A stretch of DNA of 64,000 nt from Caenorhabditis remanei. Taxonomy: Eukaryota; Nematoda; Chromadorea; Rhabditida; Rhabditidae. The notes beneath the pieces are model-generated. The model was not told where the DNA came from, did no database searches, and saw nothing but the letters and a program-made list of their open reading frames with translations. The translations under genes were made by a program, and so were the position numbers. The DNA lies in contig NC_071329.1 in assembly GCF_010183535.1 (NCBI RefSeq), positions 15,438,001 through 15,502,000 of the forward strand, read 5' to 3'. Positions 1-11,050 of this stretch are shown piece by piece; position 1 is the stretch's first letter; each line of letters starts with the position of its first letter.

Positions 1-7
1 ATTTTTA

Positions 8-1216
8 TCACACAATAAAGACATTATGATCTTCTGGAGTCTGGTCAATCTCCCATGTTCCATCTGGATTCCTCTTCATCAACCCCGTCCACTTTCTCGT
101 TGTATTCGGATATTTTCCTTTGAATCTCAATTTGTCCGAGTTCCATATAAGAATCGCTTGATAACTCATTGGAATCGAAAGAATATTTATAACTTGGCAA
201 AAATATCTAATGAATCGAAAATTCTGAGCCAACTCTTTCTTTCCCAGACAACTTTCATCAAATAGAAATAGTGTTGTATAAAAAACAGCCAGCAGAGTAT
301 GAAATCCAAGTAGTACTAACCATTGTTTTTTGGAAAGTTTTGTAGATTTCAAATAAGAACATTCAAATTCAATGGTGTTAATGTGAAACAACGTTGAAAA
401 GGGTAAATACATGATGCCCACAGCCACCATAAAAGTAACTACTATCTGAAAACAAGGATTTTTGAAATTTGGGATAGATTAGATTCTGACAAGGGAAGTC
501 TTTGGAGACGCGACACTCAAACTATCCATGTGGTAATAGGTACTACGGGGAGTCCATTTCTGCCATCAAAACCGGCTAAACGCCCCTGCGAGCCAAGTTA
601 TGAGCTCTCAAACGTTTCATATTTATGAGCGTTTTTTCATGTAATTCCATTTCGACAAGTAGAAAACCCAATAGGAACCGCGCGGTGGCGTATATGCGGC
701 CGATTTGGAATTCCATGTGAAAAAGCTTGACAATATGAAAAGTTTGAGAGCCCATAACTCGGCTCGCAGAGACATTCAGCAGGTTTTGATGGCAGAAATG
801 GACTCCCCGTTGTCGAAAGTACCTGTGATTAAATTAGTAGATAGTTTGTAAGCCGTGCCTCCAAAGACTTCCCTTGTTAGAAAAAATCTGATAGAAAAAC
901 TTACATTCTCCCATAATCCAACAAGGCGGAAAACACTGTTAACTATCATCAAAATATTCAGAATAATCATGGCTCCAGCCAACAAGTATCTATGTCTTAC
1001 AAACCGTTTGGCTGCTGTTGCTACTAGATTATTGTTGCTCAACACAGCTAATCCAAGTAAAAAAGAGATGTACCACAGAAAAAGCACAGATGGAGAGTAT
1101 AAATTTTTCTCGTCATCATACAGCAAATGTAGATGAAGTACAATAGACAAAGGCATGGAAAACATTGCGAAAATAATCAGATAGATCTCATAGCATACTG
1201 TAGATTTTTTTCCCAT
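8..1216 (-). CDS. Multi-pass membrane protein, family A copy 1 (two exons)
   Basis: Exons on the minus strand are 1216-905 and 445-8, joined in phase 0 (donor AAT|GTAAGT, acceptor TTTTCAG|ATAGTAG), giving 249 aa. I do not recognise the family. Hydrophobicity suggests about six membrane segments, three per exon, and a polar C-terminal tail with the family signature TGLMKRNPDGTWE and PEDHN. The start is the MGKK methionine, which aligns with MGK/MGQ starts in the paralogues; an in-frame stop lies upstream. Paralogues sit at 3107-3912, 4302-5100 and 5380-6213, with decayed copies at 1577-2395 and 8259-10574. The intron (446-904) is larger than in the others because it holds a foldback element. 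The 3' UTR runs off the window. Function unknown; a membrane role is inference from hydrophobicity only. Confidence 0.8.
488..882. mobile_element. Foldback MITE inside intron of family A copy 1
   Basis: The ends are inverted copies: ACAAGGGAAGTCTTTGGAG on the left and CTCCAAAGACTTCCCTTGT on the right. The inner sequence also folds back (GGGGAGTCCATTTCTGCCATC near 538 against GATGGCAGAAATGGACTCCCC near 790). A diverged half-copy lies at about 49800-50005. No coding capacity is seen, so it is a non-autonomous DNA element. Confidence 0.7.
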
Positions 1217-1576
1217 TTTGGAACAATGGAAAAACGTTACGACGTTTTGAATCTGGTAATGGTACTATTGATTTGCCCGTCAGGTTTTTAGCCTCTGGGA
1301 AAACAAGTGCAAACGACTGGCCAGGTGGGGATGAAAGATCTGACATGACGGGATGCCTTCCAATCCGTTAAAAAAATGAAGGTTAAAGGGATGAGATGGA
1401 TGACACAGAGTACTCGGCTTGTCAGAACTCCAACTCGCAGGCGCCGTAACAATATTTGTTACATGATCAACTCACTCCCATTGTGTTGCAAATCGAAAAA
1501 TGAGATAAAATGAAATAACTTTATTGGAATAGTACAAACACAATGAAGACAACGACTGGACCAAAACAATTTTTAT

Positions 1577-2395
1577 CACACAACAAAAACATTATGGTCT
1601 TCTGGAGTCTGGTCAATCTCCCACTTTCCATGGATTCCTCTTCACCAATCCCGCCCACCTCCTCGTTGTTTTTGAATACCATCCTTTGAATCTCAGCCGG
1701 TCAGAGTTTCACGAAAGAATTGCTTGATAACTCATTGGAATCGAACATATATTTATAACTTGGCAGAAAGCTTTGATCATTAGAAAATTCTGAACCAACT
1801 CTTTTTTTTCCAGAGAACTCCCATCAAATAGAAATAGGGCTGTATAGAAAGCAGCTAGTGCAGTATGAAATCTGAATAGTAATAACCATTGTTTTTTGGA
1901 AAGTTTTGTAGATTTTGAATGAGAAAATTCAAATTCAGTGCAATTACAGTGAAAAAGTATTGAAATGGGAATATACATTATGACAATAGTCAGCATAAAA
2001 GTAACTACTATCTGAAAGAAAAGTTTTTGAATTTTGAGATTGATCAAATTCTAATAAAAAAGCTAATAGAAAAACTTACATTTTCCCAGAATCCAACAAG
2101 GCCAATAACACTGTTAGCAATCATCAAAATATTGAGAGCAATCATGGCTCCAGCCAACATATATCTATGTCTCACAAACCATTCGGCTGCTGCTGATAAC
2201 AGTTTATTGTTGAGCATCCCAATTAAGACAAGGCTAGGAGGGATGTAAAAAAGAAAAATAGCAGATATAGATTTGCCCTATTTCTTGTCATCATATAGCA
2301 AATGTAGATGAAATATAATAAGTAGCATGGACAAACTCGTGAAAGTAATCAAATGCAGCCTATAGCATACTGTAGATATTTTCCCACGATGTTTT
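1577..2395 (-). pseudogene. Family A copy 2, decayed
   Basis: Both exons and the intron are recognisable beside copies 1, 3 and 4, but the reading frame is broken at least four times. The start codon position reads GTG (near 2388). A TAG at 2278-2280 follows YDDKK in exon 1. A TGA at 1709-1711 replaces the Trp of the AILSWNSD motif. Further on, a small deletion shifts the frame in the tail between RNP and WEID. The promoter-like 5' flank and the AATAAAGTTATT polyadenylation signal are still conserved, so the loss may be fairly recent. Some transcript may still be made, but no family-length protein is possible. Confidence 0.85.
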
Positions 2396-3106
2396 TGAAT
2401 CTGGTACTGGTACTATTGATTTGCCACTCAGAATTGTAGTCTCTGAGAAAAACAAGTGGAAGCGATTGACCAGATGGATGGGGATAAAAGATCTGACAGG
2501 TCTGTACTAGTACAGGACGGGATGCCTTCCAATATGTTGAAGAAATGAAGATTAGAGAGATGAGACAGAACGTTTTGAATTTCAAATTATCGAAACTTCG
2601 ATGTTAATGACAAGTTTGACCTAGTATAGAATTCCTTTCCGCTGAAAAAGTGTATCCGGATCCAATGTTTTCAATTCCAGTTTCTCAGAATTCCAACTGA
2701 AAGAGGGTTTAGATGATTCATGAACATTAACTATTAATCCGGAGGGAGTTAGGCCAGTCCGAAAAATCCACCCAAATTTCCTACTGACCCCAAATAGTCT
2801 GGTTGCACCAGACCCAATCGTTAAAAAAATATTTCTCGAAACGGTTAGGCAATTAGGAATGCCTCGAATACTATAAAACTGAGATTACTGAAGATTTTTC
2901 TCTCATTTTGAATCACAATCATACAAACATGTAGAGTCGCATTCATTTGTATCAGAAGATGGTAAAACATAAGAAGAATAAGAGTCACTATAGTTTGGAA
3001 ATCCCAGAAGTCTTCACACGTTCAGTATTTTGAAGACAAAATATAATAACTTTATTTGAATAAAAGAAACACAATGAAGACAACGACTGGACCAAAACAA
3101 ATTTTA

Positions 3107-3912
3107 TCACACAATTAAGACGTTATGATCTTCTGGACTCTGATCAATTTCCCATGTTCCATCTGGATTCCTCTTCATCAATCCCGCCCACTCCATCGTT
3201 GTCGGATACCATTCTTTGAATTTCAATTTGTCAGAGTTCCATAAAAGAATTGCTTGATAACTCATTGGAATCGACATGATGTTAATTAGTTGGCAAAAAT
3301 ATCTAATGAATTGAAAATTCAGAACAAACTCTTTGTTTCCCAGACAACTTTCATCAAATAAAAATAGGATTGCATATAAAGCAGCTAGTACAGTATGAAA
3401 TCCGAATAGTAATAACCATTGTTTTTTAGAAAGTTTTGTAGATTTCAAATGAGAAAATAAAAAGTCAGTGCAGCAGTCAAAGTGAAACCATGTTGAAATG
3501 GGAAGATAGATTATGACAATAGCCAGCATACAAGCCACTACAATCTGAAAATAAGATATTTGAATTCTCGATCTGATTCTAAGAAAAAAAACTTTTAAAG
3601 ACTTACATTTTCCCACAATCCAACAAGGTGAATAACACTGTTAATTAGTATCAAAATATTGAAAGCAATCATGGCTGCAGCCAACAGATATCTATGTCTC
3701 ACAAACCATTTGGCTGCTGTTGGTAGGTGTTCATTGTTTAGAATCTCACTATCAGTTAAGACAAGGCAAATAGAGATGAAATACAGCGTAACAGCATTCA
3801 GAGAGTAGAAATGCTTCTCGTCATCATATAGCCAATGTAAATGAAGTACAATAGGTAGCATGGACAAAATCGTGAAAGTAATTAGGTAGATCTTATAGCA
3901 TATTTTTCCCAT
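3107..3912 (-). CDS. Multi-pass membrane protein, family A copy 3 (two exons)
   Basis: Exons 3912-3607 and 3544-3107 join in phase 0 across a 62-bp intron, giving 247 aa. Exon 1 carries three hydrophobic segments (around residues 7-25, 38-52 and 75-98) with the conserved YDDEK loop and FVRHRYLLA before the third. Exon 2 carries three more and the tail GLMKRNPDGTWEID. The open frame continues upstream to 4095, but that stretch is not coding in paralogues, so MGKICYK is the likely start. The 3' UTR has AATAAAGTTATT near 3045-3056. It is tandem with copies 2 and 4, separated by about 400-1100 bp. Function not recognised. Confidence 0.85.
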
Positions 3913-4301
3913 TTTGGAAAAATGGAAAGACGTGACGACGTTTTTGAATCTGGTACTGGTACTATTGATTTGCCCCTCAGGAGTGTAGCCTCTGGGAAAA
4001 CAAGTGCCAACGATTGGCCAGATAGATGGGGATAAAAGGATTGACAGGTATGTGAATGACACGTCTGTACTGGTACAGGTCGAGATGCCTTTCAATCCGT
4101 TAAAGAAATGAAGGTTAACGGGGTGAGAGGGATGAGAAAGAAAACTTTGAATTTCAGATTTTCAGAACTTCGATGTTAATGATTTCATTGTAGTTTGGAA
4201 ATCCCAGAAGTCTTATCACGTTCAGTCGTTTTGAAATAAAATAAAATAACTTTATTTGAATAAAACAAATACAATGAAGTCATCGACCCAAACAATTTTT
4301 A

Positions 4302-5100
4302 TCACACAACAAAGGCATTATGATCTTCTGGAGTTTGATCCACTTCCCATGTTCCATCTGGATTCCTTTTCATCAATCCCGTCCACTTTATAGATGTTCC
4401 TGGATACTTTCCTATGAATCTCAATTTGTCAGAGTTCCACAAAAGAATCGCATGATAACTTATTGGAATCGAAAGGATGTTAATTAGTTGACAAATAAAT
4501 TTAATTAATCGAAAATTCAAAATCAATTCTTCCTTTCCCAGAGAGCTTTCATCAAATAGGAACAAGGTTGTGTATAAAGCAGCTAGAACTATATGAACAC
4601 CGAATAGTACTAACCATTGTTTTTTGGAAAGTTTTGTAGATTTCAAGGGAGAAAATTTGAGATCTACATCCATGGGATTAAAGTGAAAGCATGTTGAAAG
4701 GGGGATATACATTATGACAATAGCCAGCATACAAGTAACTACTATCTGAAAACAGGGATTTTTGAAATTTGGCATATAAAAGATTCTTTTTTGAAAAACT
4801 TACATTTTCCCACAATCCAACTAGACGAATAACACTGTTAACGATCATCAAAATATTGAAAGCAATCATGGCTCCAGCCAACATATATCTATCTCTTACA
4901 AACCATTCGGCTGTTGGTAGTTGTTCATTGTCAATCATCGTAATAAATGCAAGGCAAGTAGGCATGTAATAAAGCAAAATAACCAATAAATAGAATCTAG
5001 TTTTCTCGTCATCATATATCCAATGTATATGAAGTCCAATAGGTAGCATGGACAAAACCGTGAAAGTAATCAGGTAGATCTTATAGCATATTTGTCCCAT
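4302..5100 (-). CDS. Multi-pass membrane protein, family A copy 4 (two exons)
   Basis: Exons 5100-4804 and 4745-4302 join in phase 0 (58-bp intron), giving 246 aa. The sequence begins MGQICYKIYLITF, with the YDDEK loop, FVRDRYMLAGAM before the third membrane segment, KSTKLSKKQW before the fifth, and the tail TGLMKRNPDGTWEVD. All splice sites match the family. It is closest to copy 3, with the same orientation and a conserved 5' flank (5110-5260) that includes GATTGGCCAGATGG, a CCAAT-type motif on the other strand. No disabling change is seen. Function unknown; the call as membrane protein rests on about six predicted hydrophobic helices. Confidence 0.85.
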
Positions 5101-5379
5101 TTTGGAAAAATGGAAAGACGTGACGGCGTTTATAAACCTGGTACTGGTACTATTGATTTTCCTTTGTCAGAATTGTAACCTCTAGGAAAACGAGTGCAAA
5201 CGATTGGCCAGATGGTGATGAAAGGTCTGACAGGACGGGATGCCTTCCAATCCGTTAAAGAACAGAAATGTATTAATTTCCCTCCAATAGACTCTGGGAA
5301 GTCAAGTGCTAACGACTAGCCAGCTCTGAGTCCCTGAATCCTTCCATTGATTTTCCCCCTCAATTCAACAAAAGGAAAA

Positions 5380-6213
5380 ATGGGATTAATCTGGAAAGTT
5401 GAATACATGTCCCTCCAATTTTTTTTGTGCTCTTTTCTCTCTTTTGTCGTTGGAGAGAGCACTCGTTATATCTATCAAGACTATTCACAAATAGAATGGA
5501 CCGTCCTAACTTGGACATTATGCCCTACAATTTCCTTTTTTCGGATGTTTTTTTTGGAGCGACACGAGAGACATGACGCCAAAATGTTTATTCGTCACAG
5601 AATTTTAATAGCGGTGACGAGTGTTCTGCTTAATTTGTTGATCCCTTTCAGTGGTATCATTGGACATTTTGCAGGGAGTATTGGAAATGTGAGTTCATTC
5701 ATTAATTAATTAATTAAATTAATTAAATTTCAGGCCGTTACCACTATCATCAAATACATCTTACTATCCTACTTCCCCATTGCTTTCCTGAATCATATGG
5801 ATATTCTGTACCGATCATTCCTCTTATCCCACACCAAAACCACTAAAATCTCTTGGCCTCAGGTGTTTCTTATTGTTATTTTCTACATTATAATCATGTT
5901 TTTACACTCGAAAATCTGCCAAATCCACCTAGATTTTTTCGAAACCGATGAAAAACTCATCGGCTTTCGATGGCTTCACTCATTTTGTTTTCTAATCTAT
6001 ATGCTGACAGTTCCCGTGGTTTACCGTGCATTTGTCGCTTGGAATTCTGATGTTTTGGATTTCAATGGGTTGCATCCAGAAACTGGAAGAGCTTGGACTG
6101 GAACAATGAAGAAGGATGAGAGAGGAGAGTGGATTGTGGATGGAAGTCCGGAGGATCATGGAGTCTCTTATTCAAGGAATCAAGGTATCAGGTTGCTAGG
6201 AATTAATGAATGA
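5380..6213 (+). CDS. Divergent family A paralogue (two exons), opposite strand
   Basis: Exons 5380-5688 and 5734-6213 (45-bp intron, TTAATTAA-rich, acceptor AAATTTCAG) give 262 aa. The exon junction falls at the same place and phase as in copies 1-4, after a Gly-x-Asn triplet ending the third hydrophobic segment. Shared landmarks are the FIRHRILIA segment, the VVYRAFVAWNSD motif near the last helix, and the tail AWTGTMKKDERGEWIVD followed by SPEDHG. Overall identity to the others is low, and it lies head-to-head with copy 4, so it is an older branch. The start is MGLIWKV because the upstream extension begins only with TTG. AATAAA is at 6247-6252. Confidence 0.8.
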
Positions 6214-6252
6214 TTTGTGTATGGAATGTTGTGACTTTAAGAATTTAATAAA

Positions 6253-6870
6253 GTTTATGGTTGAAAGGAATTTTTTTTGTTTTTCCGTAAAGTTATAATT
6301 TTTTGCATCAAGTGGCCTATTTTCCCAAAATCTGAGGATTCTAGGTCACCAATCTTGAAATTGACGGCTTTGTAGTTAATTTGAGCTTGATAAACGCTAA
6401 AATCGGCCAATTTAAACTAATTTTCAACTTAATTTTAACAGAAAATCACAATTTTTAACGTTAGAAAGCTAAAGTAGAGTTGAGGAACCAGTTCTTCAGA
6501 AAATCGGGTTTCTAGGCTATTAATGGACGTTTTTGAGTAATTTTCGCTCATTTTCCGATTAAAAACTTTGAAAATAGGAAATTTTTGATGGTTTTAGATC
6601 AATTTTCACTCAAAAACACACGAGTAACTGCTCGTGCTATCGGAAATCCATTTTATTTTATGTCTGTCTGTCGCGCTGTGTGTCCAGATGTCTCTTCATG
6701 ACTCTCTTATGTAACTTATCAATTTTCATACCGTGGCATCGACTCAAAGCTGATAAGATTGGCGGAACATCAATAAAAAAGTTTCAAAATTTATTCAATA
6801 CTAAATGAGATCAAAAAAAAAATTATACATAATACTAATGAGTCATGTCGGAAGCTTTTCAAATTTCAAA
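6253..6870. other. Intergenic spacer, no gene seen
   Basis: AT-rich unique-looking sequence between two convergent genes. I see no open frame with coding character and no clear repeat. Confidence 0.5.
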
Positions 6871-6875
6871 ACTCC

Positions 6876-7112
6876 TTATCTTCCTCCAAACACTGGCGAG
6901 AACATTGGGCTGAGATGATGTGGAACTTGAGCCCATCCGAGAGATGTTGGTCCGCCGACCATGTTGTCAGTTACCACATTGTTGACGACTCCATTGGAAT
7001 TCCAGTAGCTCGGACTTTGACGGCGTTGACGGATGAGTCCAGCAGATACTGATACAGAAGACAAGACGAGGGCGAAGAATAGGACAGTGACGATTTTGGA
7101 GAAGGAGAACAT
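6876..7112 (-). CDS. Small secreted peptide precursor, family P copy 1
   Basis: Single exon, 78 aa. Residues 1-24 form a signal peptide (MFSFSKIV, hydrophobic core, SVSVSAG). GLIRQRR then Q follows, a furin/kex2-like RxRR site immediately before Gln. The predicted mature part has the family core VVNNVVTDNM, GGPTSLGWAQVP and SPMFSPVF, and ends GGR. There is no cysteine. The combination of dibasic site, N-terminal Gln and terminal Gly-Arg resembles amidated peptide-hormone precursors. It also recalls the nematode-specific secreted peptide (nsp) groups of C. elegans, but I cannot assign a group. Seven paralogues occur within 18 kb. Confidence 0.85.
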   Translation of the reverse strand: MFSFSKIVTVLFFALVLSSVSVSAGLIRQRRQSPSYWNSNGVVNNVVTDNMVGGPTSLGWAQVPHHLSPMFSPVFGGR

Positions 7113-7290
7113 TTTGTAGTGAGCTTGAAGCTGTTTGTGGTTTGGTTTGTAACCTTAGCTTTTACCTATCCTTTTATACTTTTGAGCCTACATAGCTTGA
7201 TAAGAAATGGGCGGAGCTTGTCATTTTCTCATTTTCTATCTCTCACCTAACCCACCCCGATAAGATGACGATTGTTTATCACATTTCCTT
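7113..7290 (-). promoter_or_regulatory. Promoter of family P copy 1 with GATA sites
   Basis: Read on the minus strand, a TATAAAAG box lies at 7171-7178, about 60 bp upstream of the start codon. TGATAAG occurs at 7198-7204, CGATAAG near 7258-7264 and a reversed TTATCA near 7276. A GGGCGGAGC box lies at 7209-7217. Extended GATA sites are the hallmark of intestinal (ELT-2 type) genes in Caenorhabditis; intestinal expression here is inference. Confidence 0.5.
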
Positions 7291-7754
7291 CTTGTCAGTG
7301 ACATCGAATAAGAGAAAAGAGAAACTTCTAGAAAAACGACAGTCTATTTTCATTCACGTCAAAAACAGATGGTAGATCATTTATCAGTTTTGATCTTTGA
7401 AAAGCAAGCATTCAGAAGATCAAACGACTAAAAGCTCAAGGGGATTCCCCTTTGTTGATTTGATTCTTTGACTTTCTTACACTTTTATAGAGGGGAAGAC
7501 GGTGACTTTCCGATTTGGTTTGGTTTTGCACGTAGGCCACGGATTTGAATGAAAAAGAAGTGGTATGGAGTTTGAAGTCTGTCAAGTGAGAATTATTGTC
7601 GTGATGATATCTGAAGCGGTAAATTTTCTAATAAATTTGAATTGACAGTTTTCAAAAATCAGTTTTTAGATGAAAATGAATAACTTTGTGAGTGTGAGAC
7701 AACTTTGCTGATAGTATCACAATATTGATTCTTTACGGAATCCCTAGATCACAA

Positions 7755-8010
7755 GTAGGGCTACATTTTTGTAGTTAACAACTTTTTTGTACGGACACTC
7801 CCCTAGCAAGTTATGGTCATTTTTAGATGACAGCTCAAAAATCACTCTATTTTGCACTGAAATGGGCCGATTTGAGGGAAACATTACTTTGTCGATATGT
7901 AACTCTCTAGAGAGTGTCCGTACAAAAAAGTTGTCAACTAGTAAAATGAAGCTGTACCTTTGTTATGTATGGTTTATACATAATTTACTTTTTGGGACAA
8001 TAAAGTGATC
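7755..8010. mobile_element. Foldback MITE, GTTGTCAACTAC family, copy a
   Basis: Inverted halves meet around ACTCCCCTAGCAAGTTATGG and TAACTCTCTAGAGAGTGTCC. The outer parts contain TTTTTGTAGTTAACAAC and GTTGTCAACTAG, ending in the family sequence TGTATGGTTTATACATAATT. The best-preserved member is at 13118-13515. Confidence 0.65.
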
Positions 8011-8258
8011 GCTAGCACCTGACATCCCAGAGGCACTTGGACGGAAATTAATACATTTCTGTTCCTTTAACGGAGTGAAAGGCATTCCGTCCTGTACTAG
8101 TACAGACCTGTCATTCACAGACCTGTCAATCCTTTTGTCCTCATCTATCTGGCCAATCGCTTGCACTCGTTTTCCCAGAGGCTACAATCCTGAGCGGCAA
8201 ATCAACAGTACCAGTACCAGATTCAAAAAACGTTTTAACGTCTTTCCATTTTTCCAAA

Positions 8259-10574
8259 ATGGGACAAATATCTAGAGAACACTATTGGATGTATTTGGTT
8301 GCTTTCACAGTTTGGTTAATGATAACTTTTTTATTTCATTTCCATTTTCTGTATGATGACGAGAAATGGGACTTTTCTACATGTGCTATTCATCTGTATT
8401 TCATCACTACTTTCCTTGCATTAATTGTGTTGAGCAACAGTAGACTACCAACAGCCAAATGGTTTGTGAGACATAGATATCTGTTGGCTGGAGCCATGAT
8501 TGCTCTCAATATTTTGATACTAATTAACAGTGTTATTCCGCTACTCGGATTCTGAAAAAATGTAAGTTTTTCTATTAGTTTTCTTTTCTTTTTTAGTATC
8601 AAATCCAAATTTCAAAAACTTTTCTTTCAGATAGTAGTTACTTGTATGCTGGCAATTGTCATGATCTGCAATCGCATCAAATCTGATTTTGCTCATAAGC
8701 TTTCAGTTCATCAACATGGTTTCTTAGCTAAACGGTCCTGCGCCTCTTCTTTAGTTCAGGTCATATCCAATTACAATATTATTCTTAAAACTCACAAAAC
8801 CCTTGATGTAGTGTTCTTTGATTTCCAGAAAGCTTTTGACCAAGTTCCCCACAACCTTCTTCTCAACAAGCTTTCCTCTTTTGGCATTTCCCCTCCCTTT
8901 GTAGCATGGTTTTCTCACTTTCTTTCCTCTAGATCCTTTTCCGTTAAAGTCAACAGCTTCATTGATCCCTCTTCCGCATCTATCTCCTCGGGGGTTCCCC
9001 AAGGTTCCGTATCTGGCCCTTTACTCTTTCTCTTGTTCATCAACGATTTGTTACTCAGTTTGAATGATATTCCTCACCTGCATATGGCTGCCTATGCTGA
9101 TGATATTAAAATCTACTCTCACCTCCCGTCCAGTCTTCAAGCAGGCATTGATTTAGTCTCTACATGGGCTGAATCCAATTTCCTTCCTCTTGCTCATTCC
9201 AAAACGGGTTTACTTCGCTTAGGTTCTCTCAACCCTCATCATCAGTTCCTTATCGCGGGTTCTCCCATTCTGGACTCAAACTCCGTTCGTGATCTTGGCT
9301 TGCTTGTTGAACCTGATCTCAAGTTCCGTGCTCACATTAGTCGAACCGTGGCTCTTGCCCGACTTCGTTGCTCCCAGATTTTAAAATCCTTCAAGTCTAA
9401 TAATCCTGCTTTCTACTCATTCTTATTTAAAACTTATGTTCTTCCTATCTTGGAGTATTGCTCTGTTATTTTCTGCCTTTCCCCCTCATCTCATCTCTCT
9501 AGACTTCTGGAATCCACCCTCAGAGTATACTCTAGAAAAACTCTCCAGCGTTGCAACATCTCTTTCTCTTCCTACTCGCAACGTCTTGAACTCCTCTCAA
9601 TGCACTCCATTAGACACCGTAGACTCAAATCCCAATTACTCTTACTTTACAAATTCATTGCTGGCGCATCTCACTTCCCCTTCCTTAACACCTATGTCAG
9701 ACTCTCAAACTCTCCCAGAAGACCCATGTCTCTTGTCTATCTATCTCCTCTATCTGATAACTTTTTCTCTTTTACTGTTCCGTTTTGGAATGCCATTACC
9801 TGCAATGTAAATATTTTTCTTTCTCCCTCACAATTTATCATTTTACTTGATTCCTCAATCACCCGGTTCTAATATTTCTTGCTCCCTTCTTGTTGCATAA
9901 TTAACAGTTTTTTTTTCTATTCCCTGCCTTTAATTGCCTAGTTCCTTTAATTCCCCTTGATCGCAATTCCATATCTCAGTTCGAACCCGTTGTATTCATT
10001 TCAATTGTTGCCTTCCCCCCCCGTTACTCTTTTTATGACATGCACCTTATTAGTCCATTTTTTTTTCTTTACTTGAGACTATCTCGTGAGGGATATGTTT
10101 CAAGTCTTCTTTGTATCTTATAGCCTCCTATCCCTTGAAGTAAATAAATAAATAAATAAATAAATATATCTTCCCATTTCAATATTCTTCCACTGTAATG
10201 GCACTATCTTAGGATTTCAATTATTTCATTTGAAATCTACAAAACTTTCCACAAAGCAATGTTTAGTACTATTTGGATTTCATACTGTATTAGGTGCTTT
10301 ATACGCAACCTTATTTCTATTTGATGAACATTTTCTGGGAAAAAAAGAGTTGGTTAATAACTTTATAATGATCAAATCTTTCTGCCAAGTTATAAATATA
10401 TGTTCGATTCCAATGAGTTATCAAGCGATTCTTTCATGGAACTCTGACAAATTGAAATTCAAAGGAAAATATCCAAATACATCGAGAAAATGGACGGGAT
10501 TGATGAAGCGGAGACCAGGTGGAACGTGGGAGATTGATCAGACTCCAGAAAATCATAATGTCTTTGTTGTGTGA
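8259..10574 (+). pseudogene. Family A copy 6, disrupted by nonsense codon and a retrotransposon
   Basis: Exon 1 is 8259-8561 and starts MGQIS. Its end should read GLWEN but reads GF, then TGA at 8553-8555, so the Trp codon is lost. After a 69-bp intron, exon 2 starts at 8631 (ATAGTAGTTACT) and runs normally to about 8666, where a 1.5-kb non-LTR element is inserted. The family sequence resumes at about 10165, reading on as YLPISIFFH and KSTKLSTKQ, and ends normally at 10574 with TWEIDQTPENHNVFVV and AATAAA at 10631. The right half is otherwise undamaged, so the two breaks look recent. No functional family protein can be made. Confidence 0.88.
8667..10164 (+). mobile_element. 5'-truncated non-LTR retrotransposon (LINE) with reverse transcriptase
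   Basis: The open frame to 9872 encodes about 400 aa of a non-LTR reverse transcriptase, lacking the N-terminal part. Motif A is DFQKAFDQVPH, motif B is SSGVPQGSVSGPLLF, and the catalytic box is YADDIKIY. The C-terminal region, with QRLELLSMHSIRHRRLKSQ, is typical of CR1/Jockey-like elements. The 3' UTR ends in about six TAAA units (10141-10164). The element is inserted in exon 2 of a family A gene; I cannot define a convincing target-site duplication. A second fragment of the same family, reverse orientation, lies at 56900-57245. There is no endonuclease domain, so the copy is dead on arrival. Confidence 0.88.
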
Positions 10575-10772
10575 TAAAAAGTGTTTCGATCTTGGTCAAG
10601 TCGTTGTCTTCATTAGGTTTGTTTTATTCCAATAAAGTTATTTTATCCCACTTTTCGATTTGCAACATTATGTTAAAAAATGTTTTATAAATAACCAAAA
10701 TAAGGAAGCAGGAAGCATGTTTCAGTGACGATTCCAAAATTTGATTCTAAGCTTCTTAAAACCATACTTGCA

Positions 10773-11050
10773 AGGGGCCGGGCCGGGCCGATTTGAGAAT
10801 TTTCACCGGCCCGGGTCACAGTACAAAAATTTTAAAATTTGAATTTTTTTGATTTTTTCGCAAAAAAGTCGAATTTTTGACTATGTTTTTATATATCGAT
10901 AAAACTCAAGTGTAGATAGGATTTTAGGCTATTTTTGATGAAAATTTTAAAAAATTTCAAAAAATTTTGTGAAAAAATTGTGCTCATTTTTTGACTCCGG
11001 GTCGACCGGGCCGGGCCGAGCCGGGCTGGGCCGATATTTTGTAAGTATGA
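10773..11050. repeat. GC-rich GGGCCGGGCCG foldback repeat, long form
   Basis: GGGCCGGGCCGGGCCG at 10777-10795 and a second GGGCCGGGCCGAGCC block near 11010-11030 flank an AT-rich middle. The edges carry CATACTTGCAA and GTAAGTATG, an imperfect inverted pair. A compact version with the same edges is at 21205-21290, and partial traces occur near 14870-14910, 39840-39870 and 44060-44130. Confidence 0.6.

Noticed and set aside
3595..4095. N-terminal extension of family A copy 3 upstream of MGKICYK
   Set aside because: The same flank in other copies is interrupted by stops or out of frame; conservation there is better explained as regulatory DNA.
8646..9872. Apparent fusion protein of a membrane exon with a reverse transcriptase
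   Set aside because: Frame continuity across the insertion is coincidental; exon 1 has a stop and the element is 5'-truncated.
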